DNA of 64,000 bases, taken from Rebecca billardiae RCC1528. Lineage: Eukaryota > Haptophyta. Both the position numbers and the translations under genes were made by a program. Numbering within the stretch: position 1 is the first letter of the stretch; each line of letters starts with the position of its first letter. Positions 10,548 through 22,068 of this stretch are shown here, piece by piece. The notes beneath the pieces are model-generated. The model worked only from the letters and a program-made list of their open reading frames with translations, was not told the DNA's origin and did no database searches. The stretch lies in NCBI GenBank assembly GCA_965240325.2, contig OZ251252.1:186001-250000 (forward strand). Reading direction: 5' to 3'.

Positions 10548-13500
10548 ATATACACCGCCATGCTGATCAGCATGGCTACCATAGTATTTCAGACTGTTTC
10601 AGACTGCTCTCGTAGCAACCGTACGGCGTGCATGTGACACCTAAGAATTTTTCCAACCCTTCTACTCTCGAAGGACGAGTCTTAAGGAGCCGTGGGCAAA
10701 GATTGAGCCTAGCCGAGTCGCGGCGCCAGCCCGCCGGCCGTGGTCAAGGCAAGCAGGAGTGGGGCACGCGGCGCCGGGCACATCCAGCAGCCTGCAGCTT
10801 GAACACGGCGGACAAGGTTCGTCGAGTGCTCATCTGTGGCGTTCAAGGCAGGCACTGCTACGCATCGAATGCCTTTTCGCGTGCTCCGACCTAACCGTTG
10901 CTCTACATTGCGACCAAGCTGTGTCCGAGCTGTCCTCAGCTGGACCGTCCTCTGCCTAACTGTGCGCAACGGCCGATTCGTCGCAGCGCCGAGCTGGCTC
11001 GCCGTGGTGTGCGCGCGCGTAGCGATGTGCACTCATCACCGCTTCCTGCGTGGCAGCAGGGCAAGATATGGCTCACTGGTAAGCTGGTACGCCTGCTGAC
11101 CGTGCACCGGCGTCGGTGGCGCCGCCAACGTGCTCGGGCAGGCTCACGAAGGGCTTAAATCACTGTTGAACGGATCAACTGTACTGTCCGCAGCGAGCAC
11201 GGCGCACAGCGGATGACCAAGCAGAGGCGGGGCGACTGCTGTGCGGCCGCGCGGGGGAGTAGCTAGGCTCTTGAGGTACGCGTAGAGCCATGACAGGGCT
11301 CAACAAGCGCATCAGCTGCAATCTACCCGGCTCGACGCGCAGCCCGACCTCGTGCAATCGTGTGGCTCGAGGCCCTCCAAGTGGCTCGTAGCTTCCAAAC
11401 ACCTGAGGAGCGTCGGCACTGAGAGTTGAGTCGAGGCCGGGGAGGTGACAGACGGCACACGCATCCGCTTTGACCGCTGTTTGACCATCAGATCCTTCCC
11501 CAAGTGCCCACGATCGTGTGAACAGCCCCAGCGTTCGGCCACACCGCACAGACTTCCGGGGACCTGACCGACGAGGCGGGCCTCCGCAGGGCCGCAGAAG
11601 TAGCTGGGCATTGCCAGGACACCATGCAGATGCTGTCCCAGTAACGTCCCGGAGTGTCCCAGTTCGTTCACGGGTGTCCCAAGCTCGCGTTGTGCACGCA
11701 TTACAATCCCCAAAGCTGTTCCCGTGTTTGAACGCGCGACTGTCGGCGAGAGATGGCAGACCGGGAAGATGACCCAGGTATGAACCGTTCGCATGGCTCG
11801 TTCCAGAAGGCTACGCAGCATGCCACGGGCGTGCGGCGCAGCGTGCCTCGCATGGCAGGCGGGCAAGCGCGGCGGACAACGCGCTGACGACGCGCACAGG
11901 TCCATCCCGGTCATCGTTTTCGCGATCGATCGGCTTCCCGGACCGGGAGTTCGGCGGCCTGGAAAAAGGGACTTCAGCGCGAGGAAAAGAGCACGGCTGC
12001 GGTCCGAAAAAGCCAGAGAGATTGTGTTTTCATTTTTTAATTGCTGTGGGCCCACCTAAGTCGCGGGCAGCGTCGATGATGGGCGCTTGGCGCGCGCACG
12101 GGGGTGAAAATCCCATTTTCTGGCCTGTCCGGGCGGAAAATCCGGCTGCTCAGATCTGACCGGACCGGGACCCGGACAGCACAGTATCTAGGGACCAGAC
12201 ACTTTTACATCTTCGTTCTCTTCGGATTTGAGCATGGGGCGGCGCCCCATTTGCACAGTCAAAAGACCGCGGGTGTAAAAGCAACCGTTGTCGAGTTCGA
12301 TGTAGCGGCTGGGCGAATTAGTGAATAAAAAAACAATTCACGCGAGACACTTGCGCCCACGGCCGCGATGGCGTGCGCCGTCCACCCACGACGGAGTCGT
12401 GGACGGACATCGCTACACAGCCTACGCGACAGGCGTTGTCGTGATCGAGGTGCCCGTGCCCCTTGTCGATAGCCAAACGATTGGCACGACGACCTGGCAC
12501 CACATCCGCGTCAAGCGCGGCGAGGCCGTGGTCCAGCGCGTGTGCGGCAAGCTGGCCGATGTGCGGACGGCGTCGGGTGGCGCAGGGGCTCCTGCCGATG
12601 CTACCTGGCGGCTGCTGCGGGGCCTGCTGCCGTGGTCGAACCTGAGGCAGAGGGTGAGTCAACCGCGAAGCAGCTCAACGCTTCCGAGATCGAGCTGCGC
12701 GCGGTCGGACCAGATGACGGCCCGCGGCCGTCCAAGCGCACACGCAAGGACGCCTGAGCACACGCGTTCAGTCCGAGCAAAGCCTGGTCGGCGTACGAGC
12801 GCGAGCCAGCTCAGACACGGCACGAGCGCACGCGTGACGGCTCGTACGATGAGCTCGTCGGCTTGGTCATCGGGCTGCTGTCGCTCGTCGCCTCGCTTGT
12901 CACGTCACACTCAGCTGAGCAGAGACATCACTCCCGCCGTTCAGCTGATCGACGAGGACGAGGCGGCCAAGGCGGCGGCGGCTCAAAGGCCTGGAGGAGG
13001 AGCGCAGGAGGAGGAGGAGCTCCCAGCGCTGAGCCTGTGGGGCCGCGCCGAGGCCAGGCACCGCGGCCAGCGGCTGCAGTAGCGGGTGGCTGCCGGACAG
13101 CAGCTTGGCGGCACACGCTCACTCTTACGTCGATCCTCTTGCTCGAGAGTCAAGGCGGCTGGCAAGGTGCAGGCCGCACGCAAGCTTGCTGAGCGTGCGC
13201 AGGCCGAGCCGCAGCTGAGCCCTGAGGGTGCTCGGGACGCCGCGTGCGCAAGCAGGCCGCCTCGCAGCAGATGATGCTTCGCATACTGTAGTGAACTACG
13301 CTGATACTACGACCCGAAAAAATTTCTTCGCACTACGTGCGCGCTTTATTCCCTTTATTGTTTTATTCCTTATACATCGCGTATTAAATACCGCTTTTCC
13401 GCCTCCCCAGTGCAGAATAAGTGCGCCAGAAAATGGGAATTCCACCCACGGCGTGGGGCGCTGCGGCCGACGAGCTGCCGTGCGAAGCCGGTGCGTTGCT

Positions 13501-14394
13501 TGCGTTTCATTGGAACGCTACCATACTCCGCACGTTGCACCTCGCAGCCTTGCTCCTCGCCTCGCCTTTGCCGCGCCTACGATCCACTGCGAGCGAGCGT
13601 CGCCTTAGAAGTGAGCAGCCCTTGCCAGCCATGAGCGCCCGCCTGGCGCACGATGCGATCAACTCTGAGCACGCGCGGCGGCTGGGCGTGGAAGCATGTC
13701 CTTGTTGCAAGCCGTGCCGCCTTGAGCCACCGATCGTACGCTTTGATGTAGTTTTAGACGGGTGTTGACGCCAGTGCCGATCAGCCTGCACCAGCCATGC
13801 ATGCGCAGGAGCGTGAGCGCCCCAGGTGAAGCGATGAATCGGCGTATTCGGGTTGTGCATGGGTGCAGCGACGAGTTCAGCACGTCTGTACGCAAAACTT
13901 GCGCACGTGGCGGTTGCTATGGCATGCCTGAGTAGTTGCCCTGACGAGGGCAAGATGACAAGTCAGCGTGCAAGGTGCATGCCATGCTCATGATCGGGTT
14001 ATCAAGGAGGCGTGGCTGGCGATAAGGTGCATTCATCCTCGCTCAGCCGGAGCGCGTGCCCCGAGTTGATCGCATCCCGCGCCGGGCGGGCGCTCGCGGC
14101 TGACTGAGGCCGACGCGCGCGCTCGGGTCATTTTGAGGCGACGCTCGTCATGCGCGCTGATCGTAGGCCCGGCAAAGTCGACGGGGAGCAAGCTGCAGGG
14201 CGCAGTGCGGGGCATGGCAGCGTTCCGATGCCACGTGCTGCGCGGATGCCCGCAGTCTCGGCATTTGTCGTCGGCGAACTCGTCGGTCCGGACGGTTCCG
14301 GACTGCGTGCATCGTGTCGGTGCGTGCGAATCATTATTCTGTGCCCGACGGCCGAGGACCCGAGCGCACGTGATCGCGCCCAGCGCCGGGGGAC
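10548..14394. other. Gene-poor tract of 3.8 kb
   Basis: Open frames here (for example minus-strand 12055-11312 and plus-strand 12321-13082) lack domain-like composition and recognisable motifs. A short stretch at about 12640-12757 ends in a basic KRTRKDA tail and might be a relic of a nuclear protein, but it has no sound start. The tract is less GC-rich than the genes. Most likely it is intergenic sequence and old transposon debris. Confidence 0.5.
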
Positions 14395-15096
14395 ATGTGG
14401 GCGTGCTTCTACACGGCGCTGTTCGTGGCTGTGCCCACTTTGAGCTTGTGGGCTGCGCACCATGTGAAACACCAGGCAGCCTTCTTCAACTGGCCGTACC
14501 TCCTGCTCTCGCTCTTCTGCATGATCAACACGATGATCTCTGTGTGGGAGATCTCGCTGTTTGTGAACATCCAGTGGATTGCGGAGAACTTCCAGCGCCT
14601 CAAGAAGAAGCACGAGAAGGGGACGCTCCCACCGGTGTTCATGTTCCAGCACGTGCCTGTCGCGGAGGCCTTGAGCATGAAGTACTGGGCCAACGTGTGG
14701 CTGCTCTACGCGTTTTACGACTCGAGCTACGCGGACGACAAGAGCTGGGGCTTCTGGGTCGACACGGGCAACGGCCTCGTCACGCTGCTGCCTGCCGTCC
14801 TCTTCGCCCTGGGCATGACATTCGACATCATGCCCGCCCGACATCTCGGGCTGCTGGGCTTTGTGACGTTCTATCAGATGCTGGTCGGCACGTGCGTGTA
14901 CTTTTGGCAGTTCTTCCACCACAAGAGGCTGTCGGAGCACGGCTGGCGCAACCGCGGCTTCCGCAACGCGATGATCCTCGTGACCGTCTCGAACGGCATC
15001 TGGCTTGTCACGCCTGCGCTCGGCATGTACACTGCGTACCGTCTCGTCATCGAGGGACAGCCGGTGCTCGATCAGCTGCGCAGCCTGAGCGGGTAG
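14395..15096 (+). CDS. Multi-pass membrane protein of unknown function
   Basis: A single open frame encodes 233 residues with five or six hydrophobic helices: about 5-20, 30-60, 100-112, 122-146, 148-175 and 198-222. Polar and charged groups sit between helices (NTMISVWEISLF, FFHHKRLSEHGW), a pattern typical of a true membrane protein rather than a chance frame. The general plan, including Trp, Glu and His near helix ends and a closing NGIWLVTPALGMY, is faintly like EXPERA/emopamil-binding proteins. I could not match the diagnostic residues, so no function is assigned. The protein begins almost directly with a helix, so an upstream coding exon is possible, but I found no border pair that keeps frame. 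Confidence 0.65.
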   Translation: MWACFYTALFVAVPTLSLWAAHHVKHQAAFFNWPYLLLSLFCMINTMISVWEISLFVNIQWIAENFQRLKKKHEKGTLPPVFMFQHVPVAEALSMKYWANVWLLYAFYDSSYADDKSWGFWVDTGNGLVTLLPAVLFALGMTFDIMPARHLGLLGFVTFYQMLVGTCVYFWQFFHHKRLSEHGWRNRGFRNAMILVTVSNGIWLVTPALGMYTAYRLVIEGQPVLDQLRSLSG

Positions 15097-15412
15097 GCGG
15101 CACCGGGCGCGGGCCGGCGGGCGCGCAGCACGCGGCCGGTCGCCAGTAGCAACGCGCCTGTGCTGAGCGCAGCTCGGCTGATCCCGGCTCCAGCAAGTTT
15201 GCGAGTCCGGGCCGGCATGACGAAGCAGCTACTGTCACGCGAGCGCAGTTGACGCCGCCGTTACTCGAATCCGGGCCAGCCCGATCCGCGTTCAGCGCGT
15301 CAGTGCGCTGCTCACTGCCACTGGTCACTGGAGTGCTCTGACAGTCTCGGCTGTCTCCGACTCCGTCACGCGATTTGCGGCGGTCGCGTTCGAGGAGATG
15401 CGCAACCATATA

Positions 15413-15524
<112 letters not shown>

Positions 15525-15530
15525 CCGACG

Positions 15531-16166
15531 TCAGTTGTATTGCCGCTTATTTGGATAGTCGTAGTGGTCAGTTGTATTGCCAATAAAAGCGCGCGCACGT
15601 TATATTGTCGTCAGAGTATATTCTGGCACTGCTGATGCTGCGCTATACGTGAGCTGATTGTACACGCTCATCTACCCGCACGGACAAGCTTACAGCCATT
15701 GAGGGCGCGCTGCAGAACGGTCCGGACAACCAGAGTCCGAAGCTCAGTGGAGTCTCGGAAGGTTGGCCCCGGAGTGATCGGTTTCAGCGCGCGCCCGTTG
15801 GTTGCGACGCATTGACATGTGAACGGCCGCCGGCGCTCACGGATGGAGCGTCGTCGTCTCAGCGGGGTCGATCCAGGCGGACTGCAGCCCACACGTGCTG
15901 TATCGAGTGCAATCGTATCTGTCCTGCTCTAACAGTTATGACTACCGTGGTCAGTTGTATTGCCGTTTTCAGTAGTATGGGTCAAGAATATTGCGCCGCT
16001 TTTGGATAGTGTGTCAACAATATTGCCCCTCATCAAATACTGGTTTCAAACCAATGACCCTTTCACACTACTTGGTTCACGAATATTGCCGTTTTCGACG
16101 AGCTTGAACATAGTCTGCTCAGAAATATTGCCGCCTTTCCATATAACTATGTGTCAGTTGTATTGC
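15531..16166 (+). repeat. Cluster of short ATTGCCG-core repeats
   Basis: The word GTCAGTTGTATTGCC occurs at about 15531, 15568, 15951 and 16152. Related words ending AATATTGCC(G) occur near 15984, 16014, 16078 and 16120. Spacing is irregular, from 30 to 65 bp within the right-hand group. Several copies are followed by a T-rich patch and GGATA or CCATA. No open frame covers the cluster. It may be a relic of a repeat-rich element or a set of binding sites. Confidence 0.6.
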
Positions 16167-19100
16167 CGCCAGCAGCTGGTGGCTGGGGCACGACTCGCAT
16201 TCTCAGACAAGAGACTCGCGCAGCCCGTGTGCGCGTGCGTGCCGAGCTGCGACTGCCTGCACGCGGCATGCAGGATACGCGACTGCAACCAACCAACATG
16301 CCATCATCATGCGGCCTGCGTAGCTCATCTTGACTTCCAGTAGCAGTCGGCGCTTCCCGTCGACGTCGCGCTTGCCGCCCGCCTGCGGCCGGCCGCCAGC
16401 GCCATCGGGACTGCTGCTACTTCAGCGGCCACGTGAGCCGCATCGCGTCCCATGCCACTGCACGCGCCGCCTCAAGCTGCGACCGCGCTCGCCAAGCCTG
16501 CCACTCGGGTTCCAGCAGCAGCAGGAAGCGTCGCCTGCCCCCTCCTGCTTGCTGGCTCGTCGAGGCGCGCGCGGCGCACCGCTCGCCGGTCGGTGCGTTG
16601 TGTCCCAGCTGGCAGTACGCCCTGGACTTCCTCCTCCACGGGCCAATCAGCCTGCGTTGACGAGTGCGACTGGCGCACGGTCAGCCACCTGCACACGGTT
16701 GGCCACCGGGCAGTCTGCTATTGGAGTGATGACAATCGCAAAAAGGCTAACGCGCCAGCAGTGTTGCACGAGCGAGAGCGACGCGCGTTGGTTGACCGCC
16801 ACGGTGTGAATGACAGTCGATGGCAGGGAGTGAGGGGGACGCGCGTCGCGTTGGTCAAGCGTACCGGCTTGGTCGTCGATTCCCCACGTGTTGGCGGGTT
16901 GTCCGATGGAAGCTTCGTTGTTCGGCGGCTAGAATGCTAGATGCCAGAAACATCCGATTTTATGCTCTGAAACCCCAAATCTGCTCACAAAAATGGCGGG
17001 CTCACGGCGGACGGAGCGGCGGAGTTGGCGGGCGCTACTGGGCTTTCTGAAGCGCCTATGCGTGGGGCATCTAGCGCGCACTGGCCGGACCATGTGGCCG
17101 CAGTCATCCCCTCGCCTACCATGCACGCATTAGTGCGTGCCGAATTTGCACAATGCATTTCAATGGGGGTCTTTGTATAATGGGCGGGGTCAGCAGTAAT
17201 CAATGACGCCGTACTACCGCTAGTTACTAGTTAGTCACCGCCGGATGGCCACCGGCCCAGCGGCTGAGACGGCCGTCTGACATCCGGACCTGCACTCCCT
17301 CGCCCTCGCTCGGGGCACAGCAGGTCCATGCGAGCCGCGCAGCGCAGGTGCGGATCGCGCTCCAGCCTCCAGTAGCCTGGTCCATCCCGATTTTCGCCAG
17401 TGAAAAAGCCTTTTCGGATTTTGGGCGCCTGATTCTCCCGATTTTTCTCGTCGCTCGTCGCGCTCGTCAAAAATCGCCACCGGCCGTCCGACGGCTCGCC
17501 GCGACGAAGGTCGAAGGGGCTCGAGAGCCTCGACTGGACGACTGCGCCGCCTCATGTCAGGTGTAGTGCTGGACACATCGTTCGGGTGCCCCGGTGGTGT
17601 GCGTGCACACCTTGAGCGACATGTCTGCGTTGCTTCCGCCGCCCGCGGTCCGTCGCCAGGTCAACTTCTCGCCTGACGGCGCGCGTCGAACGCTCAGCTG
17701 CTGGGTTGCGCCGCGCCTTCGAGACGGGCCAGTTTGGGCCAGATGCGGGCCACGTGACCGCTCGTGTCGGCCTAAGCCTACCCCTAGCATGTACTCGATG
17801 CCACCACCAGCGTTGGGCGCGCTGCGCATCGCCAGCGCTTCATCCGGCCAGTCCCGTCACGTTTGCGCATGGGTCGTCCTGAGCGGCGGCTGTCGATTTG
17901 TGCTCCTCGTGGAGCTGTATGACGGGCTGGTGGCGAGCAGGATGGCTCGCCTTGCGGGGCTGGGTGTGTACAGTCGCAGTGTAGTGGCTGCCGGCTGACT
18001 CCCATCGCCTGGGTGCTGCTTTACCGTCATGGCCTTTGCTGCGAGCACAAGGTCGAGGATCATACCGCGGTCTGCGAGGCAGAGTCGACGGAGTCGTCGC
18101 TTGAAGATGGTTGAGAGCGCTCATACGTCTTCCTTGGTGTCGTGCGGCTACTCCAGCACGCAAGGCTCGCGCTCTGGCACGTGTTTGGTGTCCATGGGTG
18201 GCACATTGTGCCATTCGGGTGGCTCGGAAGCACGTGCTCGGGTGTCTTTCCCGTTTACGCGCGGTGGGCCAAGTCACCACGCACGGCCAGAGCATGCCAT
18301 GGCACGCAGAGGGTGCCCATGAACGATCCCCACCCCGGTGGTGGCCGTAGGCGCACTCGAAGCGGTCGCATCGTCACCCGCGGATCACATCAGTCCGCCG
18401 TTGAGGCTGTCGGGCGAGCAAAGACGTGCGATCTGACCCTTGGACGGGCAGCTAGAATCGCGATTATGCCTCATCTAAGGACGCACATGTCGTCGTTGTA
18501 GGCAGTACTGATGCCCCAAGTGAAAGGGCGGGCGTGGCACGCGACTTGACAGCTTGAATGACTCGATGCACGCCGCCATGGACACGCGATCCGGATCCAT
18601 TGCGAACCTGCCGTGTGGCTCACGGCGGCGCGCGTTGTGCCGCAGATCGGCCAGTTGCCACGCAGGAGATGGTCTCCAGACCAGGTCCAGCACCTGACCG
18701 ACTGCCGCACGCCTGGCCGGGTGGGAGTCCGGCCCTCTTCTTGTCTGCAGGAGTGCGCGGAAGGCCAGGCGGAGCCTCGTCCGACCACTGCACCCCCGAG
18801 CGCCGCACTAATCGTGCAGCCTGGGACAGCTACCCACCTATGGCGAATATGTAACGACATAGTGGCATTTTAATTATACAGGTCCAGAAATCATACTTAT
18901 GCGGGTACATTGCCCATAATATGCGGGTATAAATGGGTAATATAGTCGATCTTGCAGTAGTTGAGTACGGCCACTTGCGCACAGACCACAGCCCATCCTA
19001 ATGGCCTGTACCAGGGTTCATGCTCGCCTCGACGTACGCCAATAAGTAAGTTCGTGCGTTTGGGCTCATTTCGGCTAAGTACTTACCCACATTCGGACTG

Positions 19101-19528
19101 ACGACTCTCTATGTGTCCGTAGTTGTCCGCGGCGCGCGCGCACACGCTCACGACGGGCCACGGATGATGCGATTTTTAGGCCGCCGAATAAACTTTCGCT
19201 GCGCCCGGGCTGGGCCCATTTGTTACGCTGTTTCCGGCGGGTGTGAGCGCGTGCCTAGGGGCCCGCGTTCATTTGGCGATAAAATCCCCGAAAGTGCTCC
19301 AGTCGTGCGTTTGGACCAGGCTACCTCCAGCAGCTCAACTGGGCGCGGCTCCGAAGCCATTCGATCGGCTGACTTCGGGCAGGAATCAGGCTCATGCTCC
19401 GGACGCGCGGCCGCCGGGGCGGCCAGTGGCAGTGCCCGAAGGTGATCAGTCCGAGGCAGGCGAGCAGCTGCACTGCCCACTCCGCCTCCGGCACTCGCCG
19501 GCCATACGCGGAACGTAGTGCGCTGCGC
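16167..19528. other. Gene-poor tract of 3.4 kb
   Basis: No frame in this stretch shows domain-like composition. It contains one dispersed-repeat fragment (about 17272-17372) shared with the transposon-like unit near 44.7 kb, and A/T-rich sequence near 18850-18960. The remainder is unassigned. Confidence 0.5.
17272..17372. repeat. Fragment of the transposon family seen at 43.5-44.9 kb
   Basis: About 95 bp, from ACATCCGGACCTGCACT to a GCAGCGCAGGTG-GATCGCGCT stretch, matches 44679-44758 with few mismatches. It includes GGCACAGCAGGTCCATGCGA. Only this end piece is found here, so it is a solo fragment or a decayed copy. Confidence 0.75.
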
Positions 19529-20581
19529 TCAGGCCCTCACCCGTCTGGCCATCACCACTGGTCGTACATGCGATGGCGTCTCCGAGATAGGCGAGGCACT
19601 GGCTGTGACCAGCGGCGCGGGCAGCTGCGATGGTCGCGGCCGCCACGCTGCCAGACTACTGTCCGAGGGTGTGGGTGTGCTCCTGGCGCGCTTCCGCTGT
19701 CGTTTGGCGGCGCTCACTTCTTTGGTGCTCATCACGTCTTGTTCCAGCCCGCGCTTGTGCGCACCACTCCGAAGGCGCTTCATGCCCGCCAGCTTGTGCG
19801 CTTCGCATCGGCTGGCGCGCGCATTGCCCGGCGTGCCGAATGAAGGCACCGTGGTGCAGCCGATGTGGTCACACTTGGAGTTCTTCAGGTCGACCATGCC
19901 GGCCAGCTTGTGCGCAGCGCACCGGCTGGCGCGCGCGTCGCCCGGCATGCCCAATGACGGCCGCGTGGTGCAGCCCTCGTGATCACACTTGGGGCTCTTC
20001 ACGTCGACCATGCCGGCCAGCTTGTGCGCAGCGCACCGGCTGGCACACGCGTCGCCCGCCATGCCGAACGAAGGCCGCGTGGTGCAGCCGGTGTGATCGC
20101 ACTTGCGGGTCATCACGTCGACCATGCCGGCCAGCTTGTGCACAGCGCACCGGCAGGCGCGCGCGTCGCCCGGCATGCCGAATGAAGGCCGCGTGGTGCA
20201 GCCGGTGTGATCACACTTGAGGTTCTTCAGGTCGACCATGCCGGCCAGCTTGTGCGTAGCGCACCGGCTGGCGCGCGCGTCACCCGGCGTGCCGAAGTAA
20301 GGCCGCGTGGTGCAGCCGGTGTGATCACACTTGGGGTGCTTCAGGTCGACCATGCCGGTCAGCTTGTGCGCAGCGCACCGGCTGGCGCGCGCGTCGCCCG
20401 GCATGCCGAATGAAGGCACCGTGGTGCAGCCGGTGTGATCACACTTGGGGTGCTTCAGGTCGACCATGCCGGCCAGCTTGTGCGCAGCGCACCGGCTGGC
20501 GCGCGCGTCGCCCGGCATGCCGAAGTGAGGCCTCGTGGTGCAGCCGGTGCGATCACACTTGCGGCTCTTGAGGTCGACCAT
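19529..20581 (-). CDS. EsV-1-7 cysteine-repeat protein with seven repeats
   Basis: The 350-residue protein opens with seven tandem copies of a 38-residue unit (residues 1-266), each with the pattern C-x4-C-x16-C-x2-H, as in KCDHTGCTTRPSFGMPGDA followed by CAAHKLAG. This is the EsV-1-7 signature, first described in the phaeovirus EsV-1 and in the brown-algal developmental regulator IMMEDIATE UPRIGHT. It is a presumed metal-binding motif of unsettled biochemical role. All 28 ligand positions are kept. The C-terminal third is Ser/Pro/Ala-rich with a basic KRQRKRAR that could be a nuclear signal. Repeats are over 85 percent alike, so the array expanded recently or is homogenised. The gene has no intron and starts 23 bp from the divergent Sel1-MYND gene. 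Confidence 0.85.
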   Translation of the reverse strand: MVDLKSRKCDRTGCTTRPHFGMPGDARASRCAAHKLAGMVDLKHPKCDHTGCTTVPSFGMPGDARASRCAAHKLTGMVDLKHPKCDHTGCTTRPYFGTPGDARASRCATHKLAGMVDLKNLKCDHTGCTTRPSFGMPGDARACRCAVHKLAGMVDVMTRKCDHTGCTTRPSFGMAGDACASRCAAHKLAGMVDVKSPKCDHEGCTTRPSLGMPGDARASRCAAHKLAGMVDLKNSKCDHIGCTTVPSFGTPGNARASRCEAHKLAGMKRLRSGAHKRGLEQDVMSTKEVSAAKRQRKRARSTPTPSDSSLAAWRPRPSQLPAPLVTASASPISETPSHVRPVVMARRVRA

Positions 20582-20604
20582 GCCGGCCAGCTTGGCGCAG
20601 CGCC
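20582..20604. promoter_or_regulatory. Minimal spacer between two divergent start codons
   Basis: Only 23 bp part the ATG of the EsV-1-7 gene (minus) from the first ATG of the Sel1-MYND gene (plus). The promoters must lie inside the opposing gene, or one annotated start is wrong. The first 60 residues of the Sel1-MYND frame are not repeat-like, so its true start could be further right or in an unseen exon. Confidence 0.4.
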
Positions 20605-22068
20605 TTGGTACCGTCCTTGGCCTTGGCCGGCAAGGAGACCGTGACCGTGAGGACGGACCGCGAGGCTCCTCTTGATCAGGGCCGCGCCGGCCGCCGGCCC
20701 GCCTTCCGCCGCAGGCTTCCGCGGAGCTTCCGCGGGGTTATTTGTAGACCCCTTGTTCCGCGCACACTCTACGACGTCGGCCTGCTGCTTTCATGGCCGA
20801 CGTCGGCCGAGCAGGCGGCCGAGCAGGGCCTCGCTGAGGCGCAGTACAACGCGGGCCTGCAGTACACGACGGGCGAGGGCGTGGCGCAGGATTGGGGCGA
20901 GGCGGCGCGCTGGTGGCGGCTGGCCGCCGAGCAGGGCTCTGCCGCGGCGCAGGTCATTCTGGGTACACTGCACCTGGCAGACCAGGCCGTGCCGCGGGAC
21001 GAGGCCGAGGCGGCCCGCTGGTTCAAGCTGGCGGCCGATCAGGGCGTTGCTGAGGCGCAGTACTACCTGGGCGCGCAGCACGGAGAAGGCCACGGCGTGC
21101 CACAGGACTGGGCAGAGATGGTACGCCTGTTCCGGCTGGCGGTCGCGCAGGGCCATGCTCCGGCGCAGTGGAGCCTAGGCCAGTGCTACGCGCAAGGCCA
21201 GGGTGTGCCGCAGGATCTGGCTGAAGCGGTACGCTTGTACCGGCTGGCGGTCGAGCAGGGCTGTGCTATGGCGCAGTGCAGTCTGGGCCAGTGCTACGCG
21301 CAAGGCCAGGGCGTGCCGCAGGATATGGCCGAGGCAGTGCGCTTGTCCCAGCTGGCGGCTGAGCAGGGCGTTGCTCAAGCGCAGCACAACCTGGGCGGGT
21401 GCTACATGCATGGCACTGGTGTGCGGCAGGATACGGGCGAGGCAGTGCGCCTGTACCGGCTGGCGGCCGAGCAGGGCTTTGCTGAAGCGCAGTGCATCAT
21501 GGGCTGGTTCCACGAGCAAGGCACTGGCATGCGGCAGGATATGGAGCGGGCGGTGCGCTTGTACCGGCTGGCGGCCGGGCAGGGCCATGGTCGCGCGCGG
21601 TACAATCTGGGCAGGTGCTACGAGAAAGGCATAGGTGTGCAGCCGCAGTCGGCCGAGGCAAGGCGCTGGTACCGCCTGGCTGCCGAGAGCGGGAGCGCAC
21701 CTGCGCACATGACGCTCGGGTCGATGACGCTGATGGAGGAGCGCGACGTGGAGGAGGGCGCGCGGCTGCTGCGCCGTGCCAAAGAGCTCGACCCCAGCCT
21801 CGGAGGTGTGGTGTGCGATATGCTGGCTGCGACAGCTGGAGTGCCAGAGGTGGCGTCCCAGTGCTGCATCGCCTGCGGACGGACAGGCCGCGGTCTGAAG
21901 AAGTGCGAGCGGTGCCACGTGGCGGTCTTCTGCTCGCGTGAGCACCTGCGCAGCTCGTGGAAGCTGCACAAGCCCTACTGCAACAGGTGGTGCGCGCGCG
22001 CACCGGCACAGGCAGCCTCGTCATCGACATCAACCGCAGCGGCGGCTTCGTCATCATCGGCATGCTGA
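20605..22068 (+). CDS. Sel1-repeat protein with C-terminal MYND-type zinc finger
   Basis: An intronless frame of 487 residues. About residues 66-400 form eight or nine Sel1-like helical repeats of 36 residues (AEQGLAEAQYNAG, GVPQDMAEAVRL), an adaptor fold for protein binding. Residues near 424-462 form a MYND finger: CCIACGRTG, KKCERC, VFCSREH, LHKPYC. Where MYND fingers normally have YCSxxC this one has FCSREH, so His appears to stand in for a Cys zinc ligand. MYND fingers bind proline-rich partners. Such Sel1-MYND proteins are common in algae and giant viruses, with no agreed role. The Ser/Thr/Ala tail is low complexity. The first 60 residues are basic and unlike the rest, so the true start is uncertain. 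Confidence 0.82.
   Translation: MVPSLALAGKETVTVRTDREAPLDQGRAGRRPAFRRRLPRSFRGVICRPLVPRTLYDVGLLLSWPTSAEQAAEQGLAEAQYNAGLQYTTGEGVAQDWGEAARWWRLAAEQGSAAAQVILGTLHLADQAVPRDEAEAARWFKLAADQGVAEAQYYLGAQHGEGHGVPQDWAEMVRLFRLAVAQGHAPAQWSLGQCYAQGQGVPQDLAEAVRLYRLAVEQGCAMAQCSLGQCYAQGQGVPQDMAEAVRLSQLAAEQGVAQAQHNLGGCYMHGTGVRQDTGEAVRLYRLAAEQGFAEAQCIMGWFHEQGTGMRQDMERAVRLYRLAAGQGHGRARYNLGRCYEKGIGVQPQSAEARRWYRLAAESGSAPAHMTLGSMTLMEERDVEEGARLLRRAKELDPSLGGVVCDMLAATAGVPEVASQCCIACGRTGRGLKKCERCHVAVFCSREHLRSSWKLHKPYCNRWCARAPAQAASSSTSTAAAASSSSAC

Noticed and set aside
11312-12055. 247-codon minus-strand frame
   Set aside because: No domain, odd composition and no conserved-looking motif; it is not distinguishable from a chance frame.
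15531-16166. CRISPR-like array
   Set aside because: Repeats are short and irregularly spaced, spacers are unequal, and the DNA is eukaryotic with introns.
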